64,000 nucleotides of DNA from Psococerastis gibbosa (taxonomy: Eukaryota > Arthropoda > Insecta > Psocodea > Psocidae): the NCBI GenBank assembly GCA_963971405.1, contig OZ020485.1, forward strand, positions 13,516,001-13,580,000, read 5' to 3'. Position 1 is the first letter of the stretch. The number at the start of each line of letters is the position of its first letter. The translations under genes were made by a program, and so were the position numbers. A model generated the notes under the pieces. It was not told the DNA's origin and made no database searches. It worked only from the letters and a program-made list of their open reading frames with translations. Shown piece by piece: positions 45,344-55,393 of this stretch.

Positions 45344-46062
45344 AATGTTTTTTTATTCATAATTTTCAAGCTTTTAGCAACTCTCTGTCATATTTAGGTG
45401 GTATGTCGTCAACTACCTCAATACTACAAAATATTTTATTACCCATAATGTAGTAGGCTCTTGGCCCATCTACTATCAAAATTTATTGAGTTCAAAATAT
45501 TCAGCAATAAAAATTAGGTTTAATAAATAATCAAAAGTAATGAACCAAAGATAATTCATCTCCGGCGTCTCACGTAATTGTGAAATTTTGAGCTTCCAGC
45601 GAATTTGTTTCGCTCAGTAAAGGAGAATCGTAATTACGTCAAAGGGATTCCTGACTAATCAGGTTTATTAACAAAATTTCACTTACTGTACGGTACAATA
45701 TGAATATATCATCTCAGTTTCGTGTGACGAAGAAACTCTACTGAGATTGTGATTAAATTTTGCACGGTATACAGTATGTAAATCAAAATGCTAAATTAAT
45801 CTGACTGCTACAGGTATGCAGACCGACAGTCAGAAGACGGCGAAAATTAGTAGATGAGGTCTGGGGTTACAGACATAGCGGAATTATTATTTTTATGTGA
45901 ATATTGTATGGCATATGGAAATACGATGCAACCATTTCATTTCTATTGGTTATACCTATTAAGTCTCATTTGCTAAGACAGAACTGTTATCGAGAGCGCA
46001 CCAGACAAAGGAGTTGCCCAGGGATCGTCTAAAACAGCTTGCCCACCTTTCTACCACTTTTT
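45344..46062. other. No feature recognised
   Basis: No coding or repeat signal that I can support. Confidence 0.4.
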
Positions 46063-46228
46063 TTTTTAAGCTTAATCGCGTACAAGCAATTTTTTAATGA
46101 ATGTATCCGATTGACCTCTTCAGTCACCTCTGTAGGTTAATACTCGTGTTGAGTTACGACACGTCTCCGATAGCAAGGTATGTAGAGACTTGCACAAGTA
46201 CAAGAAAGCAACCACCTTGCCACCGAAG
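46063..46228 (-). mobile_element. SINE-B copy
   Basis: Inverted: TTTTTTTTAAGCTTAATCGC (A tail), TTGACCTCTTCAGTCACCTC, GTTGAGTTACGACACGTCTC, CTTGCACAAGTACAAG and CCACCTTGCCACCGAAGCCG. It begins exactly where the protein remnant ends. Confidence 0.75.
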
Positions 46229-46414
46229 CCGATACTTATGAAGGAAGCGGACAACCCTTGTTTGAACATCTCTGTGCAGCTCCTGAAGTACGTCGATACA
46301 TGAAACAGCTTGTATGTGTCCTCTGCCCTGTAGCAGGGTGACCACTTCTCCCCTCTTTTGGCAGTAGTGCGGGCTCTCAAATCTGATGAGGTTCTGAAAA
46401 TCCCGATTCAGTTC
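46229..46414 (-). pseudogene. Unidentified protein fragment, paralogous to 12917-13033
   Basis: The minus-strand frame reads ELNRDFQNLIRFESPHYCQK, RGEVVTLLQGRGHIQAVSC and IDVLQELHRDVQTRVVRFLH, and then runs into SINE-B. The second half aligns with 12917-13033 without gaps. An in-frame TAA lies upstream at about 46430. Family not recognised; it may be an exon of a multi-copy gene or a TE-encoded protein. Confidence 0.4.
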
Positions 46415-46420
46415 TTTTAA

Positions 46421-47979
46421 TCCATTTTATAGTATAATCAGAATTTGAAGTATGCAGCTTTTGATGAAAGCTTGAATTTCAACATAAATTTTCCATCTGA
46501 CCACCTTTATAAGTGTAAAGTATATAAATTATCTTTGTCAAAAATACCAGCATGATCATTTCTTTTTTACAAAAATGTTGAAATCCATCCCTGAACTCGC
46601 AACTTGTCATTTCCATTTATAAAGTAGACAACTCGTTTAACCGACATTTTCGCGCCATAATATTACACAATACACTTTGAAATTATACAAGAGGGTTGGA
46701 ACCTGACACTTGCTGAAACTTTATAATTAATCGTCTGGGGAAGTGCCCCTTAAACCAAATTTAAAACTTGGGCAATTTATTCGTCTTAACAAGAACAAAA
46801 AGATCACGTAATTACCAAATCTGTATTTCATTTCCATTTTACTTACTCACTGGCAGATGTATTTAATCTTTTATAATTACTGAATTTACCGCTATTTGAG
46901 GTGAAAATTATTTTGGAAAAATAATTAAATCTGGTATACAGACTGTTTTGTATAATAAGGCACTACCGTATGTACATATTGTACATACAATTAAAATTAC
47001 GGCTTTTTAGGCTATTAAAGGTTTTGACGGTTAAGAAATGGAAACTATCTTACTTGATAAGGAACAAAAAGTAGTGTCTTCTACATGTATGTTAGTGAAT
47101 GTTAACCAAAGTGAAAATCTATGGCTCGCGGCAGAAGAAGAACGTCGTGCTTTAAGGTTTAGCAAGAGCACGACTTCCCTTTTTAAGACGGCAGTCTACA
47201 AGATCCAAACGTCATGATGAACGCAAATCTTTGGTAGAATGATAAAATACGCATTGAAAGAAGAAGATTATTAACTTTGGGCTTTTGGATGGGAAACAAT
47301 TATCTTATATGGTAACGCATAGAATGCATAAGGCGAGATAAAACATTCTCTTAAGTGCACCTTAATGCCCAGGCCAACAAAAACAGCATCAGTACAATGA
47401 AAAAGGTTCAGGAAGACTTATACTTAAATATTCTAGTTAGTGCCTGGTTTTCTGATTTCGGAGAATTTATAGGTATATAAACCAATGTCTTTACTCATGA
47501 AACAGACCAAAACATATTGGCCCCAAAACTTCCCCACAATATCTATAACTTTCTTGGCAATACTCTACAAATGTTATCGCAGATAAATGCTATCACAGCC
47601 TATTTTACAAGCAATATAAACGACGGTCCATGCTGTGAGGAGATGGAGCCCCCCCCCCCCCCCCTCAAGCAAAGCAGAATAAAACTAAACAAGATATTAC
47701 TGATAAGAGCCCGTGGAGCTCGCGTATCGAATGCAATAAAATGCTATCAAATTGCCATCTTCGCAACCCCCCCAACACTCCCCAATATAACTTGCATGGG
47801 CGCCATCTTGTTTTCGGGTTTAATTCGGTAAAAGTTGTGTTGCCAGCGTGTGATTTTATGCATGGACTGTTCACCAATTACATTTCTGTCGATTTTCCTG
47901 GTGTAATTCTAGCTGTTTCCTCTCCAATGCTCATCCAATTTTTTTAGATTTTCTTCACACCTTGACCAGTAAAGGTTGT
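46421..47979. other. No gene seen
   Basis: C runs at 47649-47664 and about 47767. Overlapping short frames at 47517-47947 lack signatures. Confidence 0.4.
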
Positions 47980-48125
47980 TTTTTATGGTATTTTGGTTTT
48001 CATTGACCTTTTTGGGGCTTTTTTCATGATTGGATTTGTATATACTATTCAAGCTATTGTAAGTGGTGAAGGTAAAAATAGCCGTATACTTGGGTTCACA
48101 AAAGAAGTGGAAACTTTTCTAATTT
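47980..48125 (+). repeat. Direct repeat, left unit
   Basis: ATGGTATTTTGG, CATTGACCTTTTTGGGG, ATGATTGGAT and TTCAAGCTATTGTAAGTGG recur in order at 49125-49265. The SINE-A/W insertion lies between the two. Confidence 0.75.
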
Positions 48126-48127
48126 TA

Positions 48128-48725
48128 AATAAATAAATAAATAATGATTTTTTTGTTTTATTACTAAGCCAACCTAGCGGAGTTTGGGCTATAAAGCCCT
48201 CTCTTACACTCAACTAGGAAGGCCCGGGACGAGCATGGCCAGAAAATGTAGCATCATACGGCGCCCATTCCACCGACCGGCTAGAGCTATTTACAAAAAC
48301 GGTGACGTGGTAGCAGACATTCAAGACTTAGGTGGCGTTTCCACCGACCTCGCATTGCAGAATGCAAATGACATTGACGGAAATTAGAATTTTTTTTTTT
48401 TTATAGAAATCTATTAAAATGTTTGAACTTAACATATCCCATGACGTCATTTTTTAATTTTAGTTTGTTTGTTTGTGATTTTACTGTATGATAATTGATC
48501 AATTTTAACTATAGCATAGAAGAAAATAAACATTTCCGTCAATTCTGCAATGCGAGGTCGGTGGAAACCCCGCCTAAGTATTGAATGTCTCCTACCACGT
48601 CACTGTTTTTGTAAATAGCCCTAGCCGGTCGGTGGAATGGGCGTCTACCAATAATATAGCATCATACCAACGACCTTGCGGGTGAAAGTCAGAGTCCTTA
48701 CCACTAATCTACATGTCTCGTATAC
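48128..48725 (-). mobile_element. SINE-A interrupted by a W MITE
   Basis: The body (48128-48259: GCCCTCTCTTACACTCAACT) and the tRNA-like head (48646-48725; minus strand TTAGTGGTAAGGACTCTGAC, TTTCACCCGCAAGG) are separated by the W element. TAGCATCATAC occurs on both sides of the insert. Confidence 0.8.
48260..48645. mobile_element. W-family MITE copy C, nested in SINE-A
   Basis: The ends GGCGCCCATTCCACCGACCG and a one-base variant of the complement pair. TAC flanks (48257-48259, 48646-48648). Outer and inner arms and core as in copy B. Confidence 0.9.
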
Positions 48726-49124
48726 ACAATATTATATTATTTATTATTATTTCTATTATACACACTATATATTAGATTTATATTTTATTATATTTTATTA
48801 TTTATTATTATATTATAATTATTATATTTGTTCGCAAATAAATGATTATTTACTTATATAGCCTAATTGAGCTTAAAGTTACAATGACGTGATTAGCTGT
48901 AGATGATGAGGCTAGAGGCTATAGGGGTAGACACATCTAGATAATCGTACGACTTTTATGATGACATTCCTCGACCAAAATGTGAACACAATAGCCGCAT
49001 ATGTATATGTTTATTCTTCAACTGTTTTAGCACCCCCCCTCCACAAAAAAATTATAAAATATAAGTAGGCTATACATGTTTGTTCCTATATAATAGTGTA
49101 TGTTTAAACAGTAATATTTGATTT
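48726..49124. other. AT-rich simple sequence, no gene
   Basis: TAT/ATT tracts at about 48728-48840; no gene. Confidence 0.5.
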
Positions 49125-49265
49125 AACATGGTATTTTGGTCATCATTGACCTTTTTGGGGTTTTTTTTATGATTGGATATTGACAATTCAAGCTATTGTA
49201 AGTGGGGAAGTTTAAATGGCCGTATACGGTACCTGGGATCAGATAAGAAGTGAAAACTTTTCAAA
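49125..49265 (+). repeat. Direct repeat, right unit
   Basis: Second copy of the sequence at 47980-48125, with roughly one difference in five bases. Confidence 0.7.
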
Positions 49266-49439
49266 TTTAAACAACCTACTCCCCTCTCGAAAAAGAAAAT
49301 ATAAAATACAAGTATTAGTAGGCTATACATGTTCCAATAGAATTTTGTACGTCGGATTACATGTTAGCTTTCAGAATTTGGCTGGAAATGTCAATAAATA
49401 TTGATGTACAGTAGAGTTATCGTATATGTAGCATCCCTT

Positions 49440-52439
49440 TTTTTTTTTTTTTTTTTTAACCTTCGTGGGGCCTACTCGTTTGAGTTCCTATAAGCGTCGA
49501 CCTAGAAGGTCTTTTGCTTCCACGTTTGCCGTCTACGCCCATCTTATAACACCAGTCTTTTTGATAAATTCTAGTGTTTTTGTGATGGGATTAGATCGGA
49601 TGGTTTCCTCTTCAGACCTAGGGTGGCCAAGAGTTTGGTATCGAGTTTTTCCCAGCGCTTCACATTCAAAGAGAATGTGTTCAGCTGTTTCTTCTTCAAC
49701 TTCACACAGTCTGCATCTGCTGTCGTTTTTCACGCCAACCCTATGCATGTGTTTGTTGAAGTGGCCGTGGCCCGTAAGCGTGCCAACCACCCTTCTAGCT
49801 TGCTCTCTACTTAAAGAGAGAAGCTGATCGGTGAGCTTTTTACTAGGACCCGGAATAACCTTCTTAGCAAATCTGCTTTCCGGGACTTTCTTCCATTCCT
49901 CTGCAGTTTTTCTCTGCACCCATTTTTGTACAGAAGTACGGGCCTGGCAATAAGCCATCCCATACTTAGGTTCTGCACCAATGAATGGCGTTTCTGCACC
50001 TTTTCGAGCCAGCTCGTCGGCTCTTTCATTCCCATCAAAGTTCGAGTGAGCCGGGACCCAAATCAGCGAGACTGAGTTTTCCCGACACACCTTTATTAGG
50101 AGGTTGATGCAGTGCCACACCATTTTTGATGTGATCTTTATAGCCTCCACAGCCTTAATCGCTGCCTGCGAGTCTGTATAGATAATAATGGTTTTGCCCT
50201 TGCTTTCCATTTCCATACACTCCTCTAGGCATTTTATAATGGCCCCTACCTCAGCCTGAAAGACTGTAACATATTTGCCGAGGCTTAGGACTATGGATTT
50301 GTCCACAGTTTCCCCATAGACTCCTCCTCCAGCCCCATTTTCCATTTTCGACCCATCTGTATACCAGACTAGGTCATTGTCCCCTGTTTGATGTTCTTCA
50401 GCATTCCATTCTTTTCTAGCTGGAATTCTAGTGTTAAATGGTTTGCTGAATGAGAGCAGGGGTGTCATTCGGTCTGACGGCATTAAAAGCGTGTCTTCCG
50501 ATATGCTTTTGGTAATATTGGAGTGGCCTGACCTTTTGCTTCTCCAGCAGCCTTCCAGCTCCAATCTATAGGCGCCCATCCTGGCCTGTGCTTCAATGAA
50601 GACTCCCAGGGTTGGCAGGTTCAATAAAGTATTCAGGACATCCCCTGGTGAAGTTGACATTGCTCCTGTGATACAGAGGCAGGCCAGCCTCTGGAGCCCA
50701 TTCAACTTGGTTGTCACTGTGACCTGTGTAGTCTTGGTCCACCAAACTACACTTCCATAGGTAATCACCGGCCTAATGACCATTGTGTAAATCCACATTG
50801 CCATTTTGGGCCTGATTCCCCACGTTGTGCCTATTGCCCGTCTGCAAACATAAATTAATTGTTTAGCTCGGTTAATAGTTTTTGTAATATGGGGATTCCA
50901 GGTAAGTCCTTTGTCTAGGTTAACCCCTAGATACTTAACCTCCGTCCCCAGTTTTACAACTTGATTGAAAAGCTTAGGCAGCTTTCCCCCATCAAGATTC
51001 TTCTTTCGAGTAAATGGTACCATCGAGATTTTGGATGGGTTGATGCTCAGATTTTCAGCCTTGCACCATTTTTCTACTTCAGAAAAAGCCATTTGCATTA
51101 GCTCGGTTATGACCGTCATGGACTTACCCCTAATCACAATGGCCAAATCATCCGCATATCCTTGTGCGTACACTCCCACCTCATTGAGTCTGGTGATGAT
51201 TTTGTCCACCACAAGGTTCCACAACAGGGGCGAGATAACCCCCCCCTGTGCCGTACCCCTGGTGGCCCTTACCATCACCTTCTCATCAGATAGGGATGCT
51301 AGAATCTTCCTATTGCTAAGCATGGATCTGATCCATCTACACACAGTTGCATTTACGCCAACTCTCTCCAACGCCCTTACCATGGAGTCATGTCCCGCGT
51401 TGGAGAAAGCCGCCTCAATGTCCAAAAACGCTGCCAGTGCAATCTCCCCATTGTCCAGGCTTTCCTCCAGTCTGCTCACCAGTTGATGCAATGCAGTCTC
51501 AGAGGATCTGCCAGGGCGGTACGCATACTGAGAACTATGCAAACCAGCGTTAGTGCGTATTTTTTCCCGGATATGTTTATCCAGGATTTTCTCTAGAGCT
51601 TTTAATAGAAAAGAACTGAGACATATCGGCCTGTATGACCTGGCCTGGGCGTAGTTCGCCTTTCCAGGTTTAGGTATAAATACTACCTTAGCCATTGCCC
51701 ACGACTTAGGAACATGTCCAAGCGCTACACTGGCCTGATAGATGGTTGTCAATGCCGGGGTGAGGATCTCTTTCCCCTCCTGAAGAAGGAGGGGAAAAAT
51801 CCCATCCGGACCTGGAGCCTTGCATGGCTCAAAAGTGCTGATGGACCAGCCCACCTGTCCCGGTTTTATCAGCCTTTTGGCACAGTTCCAATCAGCCCTT
51901 CGGGCTTTATTGTCTTCTGATGTGCTGCTGTTGTCGCATTTCACCGAACCGGGGAAGTGACACCCTAAAAGTTTTTCCAGTGTCTCCTCCCCTGTCCGAG
52001 TAAACTTGCCATCAGAATTTTCCAGAGTTCCCACGGGGTTAGTGTGGGTGGATTTCAGTATTTTATGGAGTCTAGCTGTTTCTGCTGTATTTTCAACTTT
52101 CTCGCAGAAGCTTCTCCATGTTTTCCGTTTTGCTTTCCGAATAGCTTTGTTGTACTCTGTGAGTCTGCTATGATAAGCTTCCCACTTACCAACTTTTGCT
52201 GAGGTCTTGAATAACTTACGTACCTCAGTCTTCATTTTTGCTAATTCGTTATTCCACCACTTCGTACTTTTTTTGATGCTTTTTTCGATTACTGGGCAGT
52301 TTCTGTTGTACGAGGATAAGATGGTCTGCTCGATGAGCTCCACCGCCTCGTCCAATTCCACTGTACCCCTCGTTTGACAGTTAATATCTCTTATCATTAT
52401 CTCTATTATATTATATCTTATATATATATTATCTCTTAA
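49440..52439 (-). mobile_element. 5'-truncated LINE with RNase H and poly(A)
   Basis: The minus-strand element ends in a poly(A) tail (T run at 49438-49457 on the plus strand). CATCCCTT at 49432-49439 recurs at 52440-52447, an 8-bp target duplication. Endonuclease and ORF1 are missing, as expected from target-primed reverse transcription stopping early. The 5' end (52382-52439) is not LINE-like but built of AAGAGATAAT-like words, probable filler DNA. The domain set places it in the I/Jockey group that keeps RNase H; the clade is not resolved. Confidence 0.85.
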
Positions 52440-52442
52440 CAT
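49533..52442 (-). CDS. LINE ORF2 C-terminal two-thirds: RT, RNase H, CCHC
   Basis: An uninterrupted frame of 969 codons. The first ATG falls in the target duplication and the first 23 or so residues come from AT-rich junction sequence, so the true start is lost with the endonuclease domain. RT: KVVFIPKPGKANYAQARSYR (252-271), FLDIEAAF with the first Asp at 341, RGTAQGGVISPLLWN (395-409), YADD at 429-432. RNase H: YTDGSK (Asp 696), FQAEVGAI (Glu 731), YTDSQAAI (Asp 757), GNERADELA (Asp 809). A C-x2-C-x8-H-x4-C motif lies at 910-927 (CRLCEVEE..). The protein copies element RNA at the cleaved target. Catalytic residues are all present and no stop or frameshift is seen, so this copy is young although it cannot move by itself. 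Confidence 0.93.
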   Translation of the reverse strand: MLRDNIYIRYNIIEIMIRDINCQTRGTVELDEAVELIEQTILSSYNRNCPVIEKSIKKSTKWWNNELAKMKTEVRKLFKTSAKVGKWEAYHSRLTEYNKAIRKAKRKTWRSFCEKVENTAETARLHKILKSTHTNPVGTLENSDGKFTRTGEETLEKLLGCHFPGSVKCDNSSTSEDNKARRADWNCAKRLIKPGQVGWSISTFEPCKAPGPDGIFPLLLQEGKEILTPALTTIYQASVALGHVPKSWAMAKVVFIPKPGKANYAQARSYRPICLSSFLLKALEKILDKHIREKIRTNAGLHSSQYAYRPGRSSETALHQLVSRLEESLDNGEIALAAFLDIEAAFSNAGHDSMVRALERVGVNATVCRWIRSMLSNRKILASLSDEKVMVRATRGTAQGGVISPLLWNLVVDKIITRLNEVGVYAQGYADDLAIVIRGKSMTVITELMQMAFSEVEKWCKAENLSINPSKISMVPFTRKKNLDGGKLPKLFNQVVKLGTEVKYLGVNLDKGLTWNPHITKTINRAKQLIYVCRRAIGTTWGIRPKMAMWIYTMVIRPVITYGSVVWWTKTTQVTVTTKLNGLQRLACLCITGAMSTSPGDVLNTLLNLPTLGVFIEAQARMGAYRLELEGCWRSKRSGHSNITKSISEDTLLMPSDRMTPLLSFSKPFNTRIPARKEWNAEEHQTGDNDLVWYTDGSKMENGAGGGVYGETVDKSIVLSLGKYVTVFQAEVGAIIKCLEECMEMESKGKTIIIYTDSQAAIKAVEAIKITSKMVWHCINLLIKVCRENSVSLIWVPAHSNFDGNERADELARKGAETPFIGAEPKYGMAYCQARTSVQKWVQRKTAEEWKKVPESRFAKKVIPGPSKKLTDQLLSLSREQARRVVGTLTGHGHFNKHMHRVGVKNDSRCRLCEVEEETAEHILFECEALGKTRYQTLGHPRSEEETIRSNPITKTLEFIKKTGVIRWA

Positions 52443-52447
52443 CCCTT

Positions 52448-53226
52448 ACACGAAATATAATTCTACATTTAGATAATGTTGCCGTCACTGTCACTGTCCA
52501 TTGTTTCTAACAGGGGTGACCCTCGGACCCCCCTGGGTAACCTATGAAAGTAATAGTCAGTTTCAGTGGTTCGCCTCCCTCTGAAAAAAAATTTTGGCTA
52601 CGGCTTTGCAAACAACCTCTTCAAAATCGATCCTTTTAATGAAATCGCTGAAATTGTGCATTTGTCATCCTTCTGAATAGAAGCCTGGACTCTATTGTAA
52701 CAGATTTAGTACAATGATCGCCCACCAGATTGCTACAGCATTGTCTCGGCATCATCAAGTCTCTCAGAACTCTCGAGAAAGACTCGCTGACCATTGTACT
52801 TTTGCTCAGTTGAGAAGATTTGTAAGGAGATCAATAGTGAAGTCAACTCGCAGTTTTCTTCACAACTTAATTGTTGATTCTCTTCTCTCTCAGCTTTCGA
52901 TTGAGTCAAATTTGTTCTTTTTTCTCATGTTTTTGACATCTTTATTATTATTCTTTATACAATCGTCTTAGCAGAAAATCGAACACCCCCGACCTGAACT
53001 TATTTACAATTCATTTCTCAGGACATGTAGTGAGGCAGTGGCGTAAATAACTTCTGCTGAGCTTCCCTTCCCCCGAAATACGTTTGGTGCGCCCCACCTT
53101 CTCTCATTATTCAATTTAATAGTGGAATGGGAAGAAAAAAGTTTGTGGCTTAAACAATAATATAATAATGGAAAATGTGCCAGAACGAAGTAACAGCAGC
53201 ATGAAATATCCATAAACTTTTATTTA
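52448..53226. other. No gene seen; hAT-like end fragments
   Basis: GGCTACGGC near 52597 and CAGTGGCGTAAATAA near 53036 resemble hAT termini without partners. A short frame at 52714-52971 has no signature. Confidence 0.35.
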
Positions 53227-53646
53227 GGCGGCTATTCCACTTGACAATTTTTCTTCAATAATTGATGAGAATTTTTCTTTGCTCTATGTTATTGTCCATT
53301 TTAACTTCCGCATGTTGAAATTGATCAATTATCATATAGAGTAAAATCACGCTTTGCAAACAATAACAAACTAAAATTAAACAATCTAGAGATGATAAAT
53401 AATATAAAATTAATTTCTTGAGAACAAACGAATTATTTCGAAATTTAAATCATAAAGTTTCTTGTAGATTATAAAATTAAATGAAAGACGGCGGGAAAAA
53501 TTTCAAAATTGGAAAAATTGAAAACAAAAATGACCAATTATTGAAGACAAGTGGAATGGGGTGTAAAAATATAAATGCAACATTGATGTTTTTCCGTCAA
53601 TGACATTATCAAAATTGAAGAAAAATTGACAAGTGGAATATCCGCC
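53227..53646. mobile_element. S-family palindromic MITE, copy 1
   Basis: The ends GGCGGCTATTCCACTTGACA and near-complement TGTCAAGTGGAATATCCGCC pair; flanks TTA and TAA. The core (about 53282-53395) matches the inverted W core: GATCAATT, AAAATCAC and AACTAAAATTAAACAAT. Confidence 0.85.
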
Positions 53647-54128
53647 TAAGACAACAGACAGTTGATCAATAATTTTTAGATACATCTAGAGTTGTATCAA
53701 GGAAATGGCTGAAATACTGGGATGATTTAATTTCAGCTGTAAGTTTTATGTCATCACATCACACTTACCATATTAAAACTAGGCTACTCATAATAAGAAT
53801 TTTACGAACTACAATAAAAGGAAAACGTACCGTTATACACTGAGAAAACAAGTCATTTTCGTTAAGGTTAAGAAACTTAAAAACTTTTCACGATGACCCA
53901 GTCAAAATAAAAATGTTGCGAGCGAAGAAACACCACGTTAAAACATTTTATATTTCATTGAATAGCATATGAAAATTGTGAAAACGACAAGTAAGGCGAG
54001 CACTTAGCTACCATACTTTTCTCGTCTCGCTTTGCATTTTCCTATTTTATTACTTGCTCTCTGAAATTATGCACTTTGCCTGCAGCGCCAGCAGCGCAGA
54101 GACGGCGGACAACTTTTTCAATTTGCAG
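53647..54128. other. No feature recognised
   Basis: Sequence upstream of the exon-like repeats; a CTGCAGCGCCAGCAGCGCAG patch near 54080. No gene identified. Confidence 0.4.
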
Positions 54129-54215
54129 GGAAATTCATAACCTTTCCCGACTGCGAACTACCTTGTAATTGCTTAAGAAGTAATCACAAGTACAAAATGG
54201 AACCAAATTTAAATG
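54129..54215 (+). CDS. Exon-like unit 1 (87 bp, symmetric phase 1-1), unidentified
   Basis: An acceptor (TTTTTCAATTTGCAG) precedes and a donor ATG|GTAAGTG follows. Read in the only open phase it gives KFITFPDCELPCNCLRSNHK then YKMEPNLN, with three cysteines. Length 87 bp and phase 1 at both ends mean it could be included or repeated without shifting the frame. The same exon follows 198 bp later. Neighbouring exons were not found and I do not recognise the protein; it could be a small Cys-containing module or a TE-borne unit. Confidence 0.4.
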
Positions 54216-54326
54216 GTAAGTGCTGATCATTGGCGAATCGAAGGGGGATATTTTTTATTATTAGTAATTTTTGGTTTAATTTCTTGATGGTTTGGAAGTT
54301 GTCTGTCTGTATTTGTCTATTTGCAG

Positions 54327-54413
54327 GGAAATTCATAACCTTTCCCGACTGCGAACTACCTTGTAATTGCTTAAGAAGTAATCACAAGTACAAAATGGAA
54401 CCAAATTTAAATG
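54327..54413 (+). CDS. Exon-like unit 2, identical to unit 1
   Basis: All 87 bases equal those of unit 1, and both splice signals are conserved (TCTATTTGCAG acceptor, GTAAGTG donor). The following intron-like segment differs from that after unit 1 at about seven of the first 100 positions. See unit 1 for the translation. Confidence 0.4.
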
Positions 54414-54529
54414 GTAAGTGCTGAGCATTGGCGGATCGAGGGGGGATATTTTTTATTATTAGTAATTTATAGTTTAATTTCTTTATGGTTTGGAAATTGT
54501 CTGTCTGTCTGTATTTTTCTATTTATTTT

Positions 54530-54616
54530 GCAAGGAAATCCTGACTGCGAACCACCTTGTAATTACTTGCTTGAGAAGCAATCACAAGTACAAAATGGAA
54601 TCAACTTTATATAGGA
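54530..54616 (+). pseudogene. Exon-like unit 3, decayed
   Basis: GACTGCGAACCACCTTGTAA and AATCACAAGTACAAAATGGA match units 1-2, but about 11 bp are missing near the start, extra bases occur in the middle, the phase gives a stop early, and the donor has become TATAGGAAC. Confidence 0.5.
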
Positions 54617-55338
54617 ACTGCTGATCAGTGGCGGATCGAGAATGGGTGGATTTTTAATTATGCTATAGTTCATTTTTGTTTCATTTGTTTTTTAACCGGA
54701 ACATTGGCTCTCGCACCCCCCCCCCCCTCTGAAAATCCCACTCCTGTTGAAGAAAATTTTGTAGACAGGGAAGGAACGATTTTTGTTATCATTCATTTAT
54801 TGTTTATATATTATTATTAATTAATTTATTTATTTTATTATTATAAAAGAAAATTAATGATTCGACCATAACGCAGAAGCTATAAACTACAATAGAAGGT
54901 GAAGGTCTGACAAAAAAAGGAAATATTTCTTGTCTATGTGTGTCCACTCAGCCTGAACGATAGTGCCGTTGGGTTGGTGTGCCTCGGTGTTTTCCCTTGC
55001 GAAACAAAATTGCTTTGCTTGCTTTCTAAAAAGGAAAATCACACGAGGGTAAGACAAATTCATAAATTCATAAATTAAAAGTGACTTTATTACATTCGCT
55101 CTCACCTTGTTGCCCCCCCCCCCCCCGTCCAAGTTCGAGGCGATGGAGCCTTTTCCAATTAACCTTCCTGTTTTTGTAAGTTTTGTAAGTACTATATTTA
55201 CGGTATTTGTATTTCTTTTTTAACTTTTTGCTTTGAGTGGTAGTTGGGTAACTTTCATTGCACAGTATTATGGTCTATTTGATCTACAATATAATAGATA
55301 TAATACAATACGATTAATACTTGCCCTAATACAATAGC
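54617..55338. other. No gene seen
   Basis: CAGTGGCGGATCGAG near 54624 is a hAT-like terminus. C runs at about 54716-54726 and 55115-55127. Confidence 0.4.

Positions 55339-55386
<48 letters not shown>
55339..55386 (+). repeat. CT dinucleotide microsatellite
   Basis: About 24 uninterrupted CT units. Confidence 0.95.
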
Positions 55387-55389
<3 letters not shown>

Positions 55390-55393
55390 CCTA

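Noticed and set aside
47517-47947. Frames with a proline run
   Set aside because: Created by a C homopolymer at about 47649-47664; no conserved pattern.
50965-51486. 173-codon plus-strand frame
   Set aside because: Antisense shadow of the LINE reverse transcriptase.
54129-54616. CRISPR-like reading of regularly spaced repeats
   Set aside because: Only three units of about 200 bp, with splice-like borders and similar spacers, in a eukaryotic context.
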